Source: QANA01 sp963665505
Lineage (GTDB): Bacteria; Bacillota; Clostridia; Christensenellales; Christensenellaceae
Direction of reading: 5' to 3'
Assembly: GCA_963665505.1 (NCBI GenBank)
Contig: OY762275.1
Location: forward strand, 124,001-188,000
Length of the DNA: 64,000 nucleotides
Shown here: one piece after another, positions 54,357 to 61,170 of the stretch
Numbering within the stretch: position 1 is the stretch's first letter
Layout of the letters: each line of letters starts with the position of its first letter
Translations under genes and position numbers: made by a program
The notes under the pieces: generated by a model
What the model saw: only the letters and a program-made list of their open reading frames with translations
What the model was told of the DNA's origin: nothing
The model's database searches: none

Positions 54357-54373
54357 TTCAAAAATAGATGCGC

Positions 54374-54416
54374 AAAAAGGAAAAGGAGCGTTTATCAAAC
54401 GCTCCTTTTCCTTTTT
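54374..54416 (-). terminator. Terminator of rpsF-ssb-rpsR
   Basis: Inverted repeat with arms of about 20 bp (AAAAAGGAAAAGGAGCGTTT and its complement) around an ATC loop, ending in T5 on the minus strand. It separates the ribosomal operon from the dehydrogenase array. Confidence 0.9.
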
Positions 54417-54422
54417 AAAGCT

Positions 54423-54668
54423 TTACTCAGCAATATAGGGCAATAAAGCCATAATCCTGGCCCGCTTGATCGCGATGGCAAGTTCTCTTTGATGCTTTGC
54501 ACACACGCCCGAAGCCCTTCTCGGGGTGATCTTCCCACGCTCAGAAAGAAATTTCTTAAGCTTTGCTGTGTCTTTATAATCTATGCTTGTGGCTTTTTCC
54601 GCACAAAATGCGCAAAATTTCTTCTTCGGCCTTCTGCCCCTCGGCCGTCTCTGCGCTCTTTCTTCCAT
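54423..54668 (-). CDS. rpsR: 30S ribosomal protein S18
   Basis: 81 residues. CAFCAEKATSIDYKDTAKLKKFLSERGKITPRRASGVCAKHQRELAIAIKRARIMALLPY is the complete S18 core. It binds 16S rRNA together with S6. It is the last gene of rpsF-ssb-rpsR, 25 nt after ssb. The Cys pair and His suggest a zinc-binding-type variant, as in many Firmicutes. Confidence 0.97.
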   Translation of the reverse strand: MEERAQRRPRGRRPKKKFCAFCAEKATSIDYKDTAKLKKFLSERGKITPRRASGVCAKHQRELAIAIKRARIMALLPYIAE

Positions 54669-54693
54669 TTGTTTTCTCCTTTTTCACATGCTT

Positions 54694-55140
54694 TTAAAAC
54701 GGCAGTTCTTCGTCGTCGACCAAAACATCGCTCATTTCAGATGCGAACATGTCTCCCTCATCCTTCTCGGCCGCAGGTTTCGCATTTTGCCTCTGCTGCG
54801 GAGCAGCGGAAGCAGGTGCGGGAGCGGACGCACCGGTGGGTTTTGCTAAAAACTCCACATCGTCCGCCTGTATCTCCGTTACCGTCCGTTTGGTACCGTC
54901 TTTCGCCTCATATGTGCGGGTACGTATCTCTCCTACGATGGCAACTTGTTGTCCGCGTACCAAATACTTCGCACAGTTATCTGCGAGACCACGCCAGGTG
55001 ACAATATTCAGAAAATCCGTTTCTTCCCGGTTCATCCGACGATTGACCGCCACTGAAAAGGTCGTCACCGATATTCCGGACGCCGTCGTCCGTGCTTCGG
55101 GAGCCCTGGTGAGCCTACCGACGATAAATGCTTTATTCAT
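54694..55140 (-). CDS. ssb: Single-stranded DNA-binding protein
   Basis: 148 residues. OB-fold domain at about 1-105 (MNKAFIVGRLTRAPEARTTASGISVTTFSVAVNRR, then FLNIVTWRGLADNCAKYLVRGQQVAIVGEI), an Ala/Pro/Gln-rich linker, and the acidic partner-binding tip DDEELPF at the C-terminus. It lies 22 nt after rpsF. The linker is short, as in other clostridial proteins. Confidence 0.97.
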   Translation of the reverse strand: MNKAFIVGRLTRAPEARTTASGISVTTFSVAVNRRMNREETDFLNIVTWRGLADNCAKYLVRGQQVAIVGEIRTRTYEAKDGTKRTVTEIQADDVEFLAKPTGASAPAPASAAPQQRQNAKPAAEKDEGDMFASEMSDVLVDDEELPF

Positions 55141-55162
55141 GGTGACACTCCTTTTTTGTAAA

Positions 55163-55447
55163 TCAGTCTTTTTTAATGATTATAAAACGCAGCACATTTT
55201 CCGTTATACGGAAGTTCCGTTCCAATTCTGCCGGAAATCCAGGCTCCGCTTTAAAATTCACCAGTACATAATACCCTTCTTCGATGTAGTTGATAGGATA
55301 GGCAAATTTCCGTTTGCCCCATTCATCCGTCTGCTCTATCTCACCGCCGTTATTTGTAATAACGTCTGCAAATCGGGCAATGAGCTGGGCGCGGGGTTCA
55401 TCTTCCACATCCGGTTTGATAATGTACAGCACCTCATACTTGTTCAT
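55163..55447 (-). CDS. rpsF: 30S ribosomal protein S6
   Basis: 94 residues. MNKYEVLYIIKPDVEDEPRAQLIARFADVITNNGGEIEQTDEWGKRKFAYPINYIEEGYYVLVNF is the typical S6 sequence. It pairs with S18 in the small subunit. GGGAGG precedes ATG at 55447. It is the first gene of the rpsF-ssb-rpsR operon. Confidence 0.97.
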   Translation of the reverse strand: MNKYEVLYIIKPDVEDEPRAQLIARFADVITNNGGEIEQTDEWGKRKFAYPINYIEEGYYVLVNFKAEPGFPAELERNFRITENVLRFIIIKKD

Positions 55448-55472
55448 ATTTTCACCTCCCTTTGGACTTTTG

Positions 55473-55492
55473 GCGTCGGTTTCTCTCGACGC
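55473..55492 (-). promoter_or_regulatory. Candidate S6:S18 leader hairpin
   Basis: Between the rpsF promoter and start, GCGTCG (minus) pairs with CGACGC around a loop ending in AAAC, giving AAACCGACGC. A CCG trinucleotide beside a stem is the known binding feature of the S6:S18 complex, which autoregulates the operon. The structure was not computed. Confidence 0.5.
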
Positions 55493-55507
55493 AAGGATGT
55501 GAAAAAT

Positions 55508-55536
55508 ATTATACCATTATCCAGTTTCCCTTGCAA
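55508..55536 (-). promoter_or_regulatory. Promoter of rpsF-ssb-rpsR
   Basis: On the minus strand TTGCAA (55536-55531), 17 nt, TATAAT (55513-55508), about 60 nt before rpsF. Confidence 0.8.
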
Positions 55537-55593
55537 TAGCTTCCCTTTATAAAACGAGCGCTTTTTCAGGGCCTGCGGTTTATCGTATCGATT

Positions 55594-55628
55594 AAAAAAA
55601 GGAACGGCGGTATCGCCGTTCCTTTTTT
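55594..55628 (-). terminator. Terminator after rubrerythrin
   Basis: GGAACGGCG (55601-55609) pairs with CGCCGTTCC (55614-55622) over a 4-nt loop, with an A run giving Ts on the minus strand. Confidence 0.88.
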
Positions 55629-55649
55629 ACTTTGTCTTTTTTCTTATTC

Positions 55650-56192
55650 TCAATAATTCTCTGCCTGTATCCTGAAATAGGCTTTCGGGTGGCTGCATAC
55701 CGGACAAACCTCCGGCGCCTCCAATCCAACGTACACATGTCCGCAGTTTGCGCATTGCCATACAACGCTGATCTTTCTCTTGAAAGTTTTACCGGTATCT
55801 ATGTTTTCCAACAGTTTGGCAAATCGTGCCTCGTGGTTCTTCTCGATCGCGGCCACTCCTTTGAACAATTTGGCGATCTTGTCGAAACCTTCTTCTTTTG
55901 CGTCTTTTGCGAAACCGGTATACATATCCGTCCATTCATAATTTTCGCCGCCCGCTGCGTCTTTCAGGTTGTCCGTGGTCGTTGGAACAGCGCCGCCGTG
56001 CAGCAGTTTAAACCACATCTTCGCGTGTTCTTTTTCGTTGTTCGCCGTCTCCTCAAAAATTTCCGCTATCTGCATATACCCTTCTTTTCTTGCTGCAGAA
56101 GAATAATACGTATATTTGTTCCTTGCCTGTGATTCCCCGGCAAAGGCAGTCATTAAGTTTGCTTCCGTTTTGGTTCCCTTTAATTCAGCCAT
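55650..56192 (-). CDS. Rubrerythrin
   Basis: 180-residue non-haem iron protein that reduces hydrogen peroxide in anaerobes. The four-helix diiron domain is clear (MTAFAGESQARNKYTYYSSAARKEG and IFEETANNEKEHAKMWFKLL), and the C-terminal rubredoxin-like domain has CANCGHVYVGLEAPEVCPVCSHPKAYF. ATG at 56192 follows AAGGAG. It is a monocistronic gene, with a terminator of its own. The electron donor may be the rubredoxin at 32.6 kb; this is inference. Confidence 0.96.
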   Translation of the reverse strand: MAELKGTKTEANLMTAFAGESQARNKYTYYSSAARKEGYMQIAEIFEETANNEKEHAKMWFKLLHGGAVPTTTDNLKDAAGGENYEWTDMYTGFAKDAKEEGFDKIAKLFKGVAAIEKNHEARFAKLLENIDTGKTFKRKISVVWQCANCGHVYVGLEAPEVCPVCSHPKAYFRIQAENY

Positions 56193-56392
56193 ATCTGCAT
56201 ACTCCTTTATCTTTTATTCTGTAAAACGCAGTCTGGTTTTAAAAAAATCCTTATCTAAAATACCGTTCTAAAAACGCCCGGTACTCCGTGTAATTTTATG
56301 ATATGTTTTCTGGTTTCCTTTGTCAAGGCACACTGTGAGCAAGTCACAAAAGGCACCGTTAATCCTTGCTCTCCCTATCGGAAGAAAAAATC
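56193..56392. other. Short intergenic stretch before the S-component promoter
   Basis: 200 nt between rubrerythrin and the promoter at 56393. It is A/T-rich, with no gene and no repeat. The rubrerythrin promoter should lie in its left part, but no clear pair of boxes was resolved. Confidence 0.5.
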
Positions 56393-56437
56393 TTTACAGG
56401 CCGTTTTCATATGGTATAATGTCTTTACACCTGTAAA
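56393..56437 (+). promoter_or_regulatory. Promoter and operator of the ECF S-component gene
   Basis: TTTACA (56393-56398), 16 nt, TATAAT (56415-56420). The perfect palindrome TTTACA-CC-TGTAAA (56424-56437) covers the expected start site, and the -35 box carries the same half-site. Its core TACAnnTGTA resembles sites bound by CopY/BlaI-type repressors, but the regulator is not in the window. Confidence 0.75.
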
Positions 56438-56475
56438 TACATTTATAAAATTTTGATTGAATGGAAATATGAAAA

Positions 56476-57051
56476 ATGAAACACCAACATGTCAAAACGA
56501 TTGTCGTTGCCGGCCTTCTCTGCGCGCTGGCCATCATCATCCCCATGTTCATGCCGCTGAAAATTGTCCTGGAGCCCGCGTCGTTTACGCTGGCCAGTCA
56601 CGTGCCTATTTTTATTGCCATGTTTGTGTCGCCGACCGTTGCCGTGTCGGTCGCGCTTGGCAGTACGCTGGGCTTTTGGTTGGGCGGATTCCCTATTGTC
56701 ATCGTCATGCGCGCCCTTACGCACGTCGTGTTTGCGCTGATCGGTTCGCTGGTGCTGAAAAAAGACCCTTCGATTCTGCGTTCGATCCCCCGGACGATCC
56801 TCTTTGCAAGCCTGCTCTCTCTTGTACACGGCGTGTGCGAAGTGGCGGTGGTCGCACCATTTTATATCGGCAATTCCACCAACCTGAGCCAAGGATATTA
56901 TTCCAGCGGGTTTTGGGTCTCCGTCGTTCTGTTGGTCGGCGTGGGCACGCTGGCACACAGCATGATCCACTTTTTCCTGGCCTATACGATTTGGAAACCT
57001 ATCCAGAAAATCTCCGGTTCCAAAAAACTGTCGGCGGAAAATGCACAATAG
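56476..57051 (+). CDS. Putative ECF transporter S-component (niacin-type)
   Basis: 191 residues, six hydrophobic segments. The profile LLCALAIIIPMFMPLKIVLEPASFTLASHVPIFIAMFVSPTVAVSVALGSTLGFWLGGFPIVIVMRALTHVVFALIGS resembles the NiaX-like niacin S-components of Firmicutes. This is an impression from memory, so I give a cautious name. It would pair with a shared EcfAA'T module elsewhere. The gene lies behind a palindromic operator. Other vitamins remain possible. Confidence 0.62.
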   Translation: MKHQHVKTIVVAGLLCALAIIIPMFMPLKIVLEPASFTLASHVPIFIAMFVSPTVAVSVALGSTLGFWLGGFPIVIVMRALTHVVFALIGSLVLKKDPSILRSIPRTILFASLLSLVHGVCEVAVVAPFYIGNSTNLSQGYYSSGFWVSVVLLVGVGTLAHSMIHFFLAYTIWKPIQKISGSKKLSAENAQ

Positions 57052-57068
57052 CGGGCTTTTTGTCTGCA

Positions 57069-57097
57069 TTGACAAGCTTTTTTAAACATGCTATAGT
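57069..57097 (+). promoter_or_regulatory. Promoter of tRNA-Arg
   Basis: TTGACA (57069-57074), 17 nt, TATAGT (57092-57097), 17 nt before the mature tRNA. Confidence 0.85.
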
Positions 57098-57114
57098 ATG
57101 TATTGCTTTTCCGT

Positions 57115-57191
57115 GTGCTCGTAGCTCAGCTGGATAGAGTGCTTGACTACGAATCAAGAGGTCGCGGGTTCGAATCCCTCCGGGCACACCA
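57115..57191 (+). tRNA. tRNA-Arg (anticodon ACG)
   Basis: 77 nt including CCA. The acceptor GTGCTCG pairs with CGGGCAC, the anticodon stem CTTGA/TCAAG carries the loop CTACGAA (anticodon ACG), and the T-arm reads GGGTTCGAATCCC. It is a single gene with a strong promoter and a terminator, and is not part of an rRNA operon. Confidence 0.97.
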
Positions 57192-57194
57192 AAG

Positions 57195-57236
57195 CGGCCG
57201 CCTTAGATGGATATTGCAAGGGCGGTTTTCTTTTTC
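57195..57236 (+). terminator. Terminator after tRNA-Arg
   Basis: GCCGCCTT (57198-57205) can pair imperfectly with AAGGGCGG (57219-57226), followed by TTTTCTTTTT. Confidence 0.6.
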
Positions 57237-57486
57237 CCGGTGCAATTGGCGGATAACGGCATCGTCTCGTCCGTTGTCATCGGAATTACCAGCCTGACTA
57301 TCCGTCCCCGTCCGGTGCGTCATACATCGAAAATGTCCCTTTCGCCGGTAATCTCCGCGCCAAACGTATGTGGGATCCAGCCGCTGAACATCCCCGTAAA
57401 ATTTTAAAAACACCTTTCCTCCAATCTGTGTATGATTGGCGGTTTCCTTTATGGATTCATTATAGCAAAATGCAAACCCCTTCAAA
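57237..57486 (-). other. Promoter-bearing stretch with a possible short transcript
   Basis: This roughly 250-nt stretch between tRNA-Arg and the FGGY kinase has, on the minus strand, TTTGAA (57486-57481), 16 nt and TATAAT (57464-57459). A hairpin (GATTGG 57434-57439, CCAATC 57421-57426) and GGAGG (57422-57418) follow, then GTG (57413-57411). The reading frame from this GTG has no recognisable product and crosses tRNA-Arg on the other strand. It may be a small RNA, a remnant, or nothing. Confidence 0.35.
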
Positions 57487-57523
57487 ATGGATCCCGTGTA
57501 GACTATTTCCCTTTTCCATAAGC

Positions 57524-57555
57524 AACAAAAACCCAGGGAACCCCGGGTTTTTGTT
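57524..57555 (-). terminator. Terminator after the FGGY kinase
   Basis: AACAAAAACCC (57524-57534) pairs perfectly with GGGTTTTTGTT (57545-57555), with an inner GGG/CCC pairing. Confidence 0.85.
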
Positions 57556-57581
57556 CTGCCATAGAAAGACCAGCGCCTTCC

Positions 57582-59042
57582 TTACATCTCGCTGTAGATA
57601 GGTACCTGCGCCTCGTATACTTTCTCGAACAAAGGCATGATCTTTTTGTATTTCTCGTGATTTTCTTTATTGGGATAGGTGACCGCTTTGACTTCCATGA
57701 ACTTTTCCACCGCCGTCACATCCTTATAGATCCCGAGCGCAATACCGCCCAATACGGCGGCACCGACCGTCGCGGTTTCATCCATGTATTTCAATACGAC
57801 AAGCTCCGCATCCATAATGTCGGCGAAAATCTGCCTGGTCACATCGCCTTTGGCAAGTCCGCCCACCATGATCATCCGCTTGATATCGGTCTGTTTTCTG
57901 GCCTCTTCCAAAATAACGTTGATGTTCAGACCAATGCCTTCGATAACGCTGCGGATGATGTCCTGCCGGGTAGTCGTCAGCGTGATGCCGACAAAAGAGC
58001 CTTTGGCATCCGGATTGTTCCGCGGGGAGCGTTCCCCGGTAAGATAGGGATGAAAGATCACGCCGTTGGAGCCTATCGGCGCCTTCGCCGCTTCTTCATT
58101 GAGGATCGTATAGACGTCTTTGCCCGTCTTCTTAGCTACATCCTGCTCATGCAGACAGATCGTATTCTTCAGCCAGCTCAAAGAAGAACCGGAAGAAGCC
58201 GTCAACCCGCCGCCTGTGCGGTCGCCCGAAGCAAGTTTGACGATGATCCCGGCGGACGTGCCGCCGTTCATGTACGCATCGCCCGGTTTCAGCAAGCCGG
58301 CGCCGATCGACGTGCAACCCGTATCGCCCGTGCCCAGGACGAGCTTGGTGCCGGCGGCAAGGCCGCAGGCCTCGGAGAGTTTTTCGGGCACTTCTCCGAC
58401 GATATCCGTCATGTTCCCGAGTTTAGGCATGATGGACCGCGGGATCCCGGCGATCTCCAGCACTTCGTCCGACCAATCCGTGGCTTCCAAGTTCATGAGC
58501 CCTGTAATGACGGAGGTCTTAATCTCGTCTACAGCATTGCCGGTCAGTCTCATGATGATATATCCCTGTGAACAGGAAACCACCTTATAAATCTTTTTGA
58601 AGATTTCCGGCTTGTTGTTTTTGAGCCACATGAGCCGGGTAATCGTCTGATAGGCCAGGTAATTGCCCCCGAATCCATGCTCGATATATTCTTTGGGCAA
58701 CAGTTTGGCGATCTCTTTTGCTTCTTTCACAGCCCGGACATCCTGCCACATGATCGCCGGATACAACGCATTCCCTTCTTTATCCATACACAGGCAGTTC
58801 GGGAACGTGCCATCGAACGCCACGCACAATACGTCCTTATTGTCGATCCCTTCCAACAGTGTTTTATTGCCTTTGCAGAATACATCCCACCAATCTTCCG
58901 GGTCCTGCTCCACCCAGTTGTCATTGAAATGTCGGCTTTCATAGCCCACCGTCGTGGTTTTGACAAACTTCCCTTCCGTTGTAAACAGGGTCGCCTTATC
59001 CCCACTGGTACCCAAGTCATGTGATAATATGTATTTTGCCAT
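57582..59042 (-). CDS. FGGY-family carbohydrate kinase (xylulokinase-like)
   Basis: 486-residue sugar kinase. The N-terminal phosphate motif is LSHDLGTSGDKATLF (about 5-19). WQDVRAVKEA lies in the sugar site, LVLGTGDTGCTSIGAGLLKPGDAYMNGGTSAG is the adenosine-binding region, and IMVGGLAKGDVTRQIFADIMDAELVV with TATVGAAVLGG are C-terminal FGGY blocks. ATG at 59042 follows GGAGG with 6 nt; an ATG 6 nt upstream is too close. It lies 44 nt downstream of the fused dehydrogenase gene, so they form an operon, and a terminator follows. Substrate could be a ketose or polyol, but the sequence does not decide. Confidence 0.9.
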   Translation of the reverse strand: MAKYILSHDLGTSGDKATLFTTEGKFVKTTTVGYESRHFNDNWVEQDPEDWWDVFCKGNKTLLEGIDNKDVLCVAFDGTFPNCLCMDKEGNALYPAIMWQDVRAVKEAKEIAKLLPKEYIEHGFGGNYLAYQTITRLMWLKNNKPEIFKKIYKVVSCSQGYIIMRLTGNAVDEIKTSVITGLMNLEATDWSDEVLEIAGIPRSIMPKLGNMTDIVGEVPEKLSEACGLAAGTKLVLGTGDTGCTSIGAGLLKPGDAYMNGGTSAGIIVKLASGDRTGGGLTASSGSSLSWLKNTICLHEQDVAKKTGKDVYTILNEEAAKAPIGSNGVIFHPYLTGERSPRNNPDAKGSFVGITLTTTRQDIIRSVIEGIGLNINVILEEARKQTDIKRMIMVGGLAKGDVTRQIFADIMDAELVVLKYMDETATVGAAVLGGIALGIYKDVTAVEKFMEVKAVTYPNKENHEKYKKIMPLFEKVYEAQVPIYSEM

Positions 59043-59086
59043 ATTCATCCTCCGTTTTGTTTTATTTATAATAAAATTGATAATTT

Positions 59087-60766
59087 CTATTTCAGGTATC
59101 CGTCTTCGTATAAAATCTCCGCAATGTAGGCACAGACTGTCCCAATCACGTGCGTACATTTATCCCGGTGCGCGCCGGCCGCTTCAAATTCATTCTTTAC
59201 CGCTTTTGTCCGTAAACAGTAAGATTTCCCGAAAATCTGCTTATGCACTTCACTGCAGATGACGCTCCCGTACGTTTGCAGGAACCGGTCCCGCAGTTTC
59301 TGCGCCATTTCGTAGGCTTTATACTGTGCAACTTTGTCTCCGTCCACCAGCATTTCCTCGAGCCGCCTGCCGACGATGCTTCCCATATACAATAGTCCGC
59401 CGGAATACCCGCCGCACACGCCGTCGCCGGATACGGCCATCCCGCCTGAAAATCCGCTCGCGCTCTGGAAGAGCAGCGGTTCCCATTCCCCCGTCATCTC
59501 AAAAAAAGCACGCAGCGTACCTTGGGCGCATCCTTTGAATTGTTTTTCGTTCATAAAGCCAAGGCGATAGGCTGTTTTCATAAGCGTTATTTTTCTTTCA
59601 TCCGGGTTCCCTCTGTTTTGCGCCTGTTCATAATGCGCCGCAATCATCTGCAATAATTCCGGCTCTTTTTCCAGGCCGCAGTATTTCGCGGCTGCGGCTT
59701 TCACGCCATAAAAATCTGCATACTCCTTAACGATCTGCGCATTCGCATCCGTTTTTTCATCAAATAAAAAGGCATATGCGATCCCTTTTGTCAGATAGTA
59801 CGGCCAAATGCCGTTTTTCTTGCATAAAAGAGCTGCGCCGGTCAACCCGTTCTGCTGCATCAGTTCGCGCAGAGGGTCTTTCCCCATGGTCTCCACCGTC
59901 GCCGCTATGCCTCGCCCTAAAAGCTGCGTGTTCCACTCTTCTATCTCGGCTGCAGCGAACCCATAGGCGGCAATCAGCGCTTCGCCGGCCTCCTCCAATG
60001 CGCCGGCCACGTCTTTTTGTATCTCCGCATCTCGCCGGCAATCGGAAATGGATGTATATCCTTTAGAAAAGCCGCGGTATGCATACAGCGGATACAGGAT
60101 ATCCAGCGTATAAAATTTTTTTATACTTTCTTTGAATACCATATCCGTAAACAGTATCCCCGCGGAGGCCGTCCATTTGCCTTTACACGCGCCTCTTTCC
60201 AGCAATATCTCACCCGGGCCGTCCGTCGCCACTGCCAGCGGATCCTTTGCCAGTACCGTCTTTGTGGGCGTGGCCGCGATCCCGTTGACGCAGGTATCCA
60301 CAAACCCTATTTTTTTATCCAGATAAGCCGTCGCCTCTGCAGACAGCTTAGAAGACACGGCTTCCTTCAATATGGCGGGAGGATGGAGCATATCCGCAAA
60401 TAAAAACACATCCAGCGGTTTTTTTACCTTTTGTGCCATCCGCTGCCGCACAGTTTCCGCCAAGACATCTGCCACGTTTTCGAACGCTTGCGCCGGTACC
60501 GAAACGGCGATCCCGTCACAATCCTGCAACAAAGCCATTATCGCATCTTTTTCGGACGCATGCAATGCCGTATATTGTGCGACCGTCGTTTGTTTCCCAG
60601 CTTCCTTTTCTCCATATACTACGTTATAACTTTCCTTTTCCTTCAGCTTCCGTATCAAAGATTCATCCGTATCCACAAAAACAACGGAATACCCGGCTTC
60701 GCCAAACAAATCGGCGGCAAACCCTCTCGCAATATTCCCTGCACCCCAGATAACGATCGTTTTCAT
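59087..60766 (-). CDS. Fusion of a mannitol-dehydrogenase-like domain and a C_GCAxxG_C_C domain (paralogue E)
   Basis: 559 residues. Residues 1-390 are the superfamily: Rossmann TIVIWGAGNIARGFAADLF, NAD-type FVDTDES, and the catalytic position K217-x4-D222-x2-Y225 instead of K-x4-N-x2-H. LLCKKNGIWPYYLTKGIAYAFLF matches the equivalent block of the array proteins. Residues about 400-559 are a C_GCAxxG_C_C-type domain with GCAQG (Cys413), ASGFSGGMAVSGDGVCGGYSGGLL (Cys451), YGSVIC (Cys504), Cys517, Cys537 and Cys545, as in small redox proteins of anaerobes. ATG at 60766 has AAGGGG upstream. It is co-transcribed with the FGGY kinase. Function unknown; I would expect a redox-coupled sugar reaction. 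Confidence 0.9.
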   Translation of the reverse strand: MKTIVIWGAGNIARGFAADLFGEAGYSVVFVDTDESLIRKLKEKESYNVVYGEKEAGKQTTVAQYTALHASEKDAIMALLQDCDGIAVSVPAQAFENVADVLAETVRQRMAQKVKKPLDVFLFADMLHPPAILKEAVSSKLSAEATAYLDKKIGFVDTCVNGIAATPTKTVLAKDPLAVATDGPGEILLERGACKGKWTASAGILFTDMVFKESIKKFYTLDILYPLYAYRGFSKGYTSISDCRRDAEIQKDVAGALEEAGEALIAAYGFAAAEIEEWNTQLLGRGIAATVETMGKDPLRELMQQNGLTGAALLCKKNGIWPYYLTKGIAYAFLFDEKTDANAQIVKEYADFYGVKAAAAKYCGLEKEPELLQMIAAHYEQAQNRGNPDERKITLMKTAYRLGFMNEKQFKGCAQGTLRAFFEMTGEWEPLLFQSASGFSGGMAVSGDGVCGGYSGGLLYMGSIVGRRLEEMLVDGDKVAQYKAYEMAQKLRDRFLQTYGSVICSEVHKQIFGKSYCLRTKAVKNEFEAAGAHRDKCTHVIGTVCAYIAEILYEDGYLK

Positions 60767-60883
60767 TTCAGTTTTTCCCCTTGCAAGCTGCCGCCGGGTT
60801 TCGCACCCATTTTTCTGCCTTTTCCCACCATGTACTCGCCGCCGGGCATCTCAATTATCCTATGTATATATGTTCCATGTTCT

Positions 60884-60912
60884 ATTATAACAATACTTAG
60901 GTCCATTAACAA
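60884..60912 (-). promoter_or_regulatory. Promoter of E-kinase operon
   Basis: On the minus strand TTGTTA (60912-60907), 17 nt, TATAAT (60889-60884). Downstream a repeated GAACAT (twice within 15 nt) could be an operator. Confidence 0.78.
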
Positions 60913-60954
60913 CTTTTCCGTCTTTTTTCCAAATAAGATTCCATAAATTGTGTG

Positions 60955-60984
60955 TTGCGTTCACTTGGCTCTTCTTTATATAAT
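60955..60984 (+). promoter_or_regulatory. Promoter of the NlpC/P60 gene
   Basis: TTGCGT (60955-60960), 18 nt, TATAAT (60979-60984). The start codon is about 180 nt further on, so the leader is long. Confidence 0.65.
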
Positions 60985-60990
60985 TTTTAT

Positions 60991-61170
60991 GTGGGCATAT
61001 GTCAATAACAGCCAAATCCTGCGGGACAGGGGCGGAGAGGGTCCGTTTTGGTTTAATTCGAACAAAAATGATTAAAAAATCTGTATCGGCAGATTTTAGG
61101 GCCCGGCAGAGAAACTGCGCATCCCGCACTTGTCAACTAAATTCGCAGGCATAGAGAGGAGAACATCGCA
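60991..61170 (+). promoter_or_regulatory. Long structured leader before the NlpC/P60 gene
   Basis: About 180 nt of untranslated leader. GCGGGA (61021-61026) can pair with TCCCGC (61122-61127) to close a domain that contains the hairpin AAAATCTG-tatcgg-CAGATTTT (61076-61097). It does not match the c-di-AMP, c-di-GMP or other classes I know. It may be an unrecognised cis-regulatory RNA. Confidence 0.4.

Noticed and set aside
57147..57413. Open frame ending antisense to tRNA-Arg
   Set aside because: The tail is a known artefact of translating a tRNA gene backwards; no ribosomal or domain support for a protein.
60991..61170. c-di-AMP riboswitch before the NlpC/P60 gene
   Set aside because: Conserved c-di-AMP blocks were not found by eye, although the gene type made it plausible.
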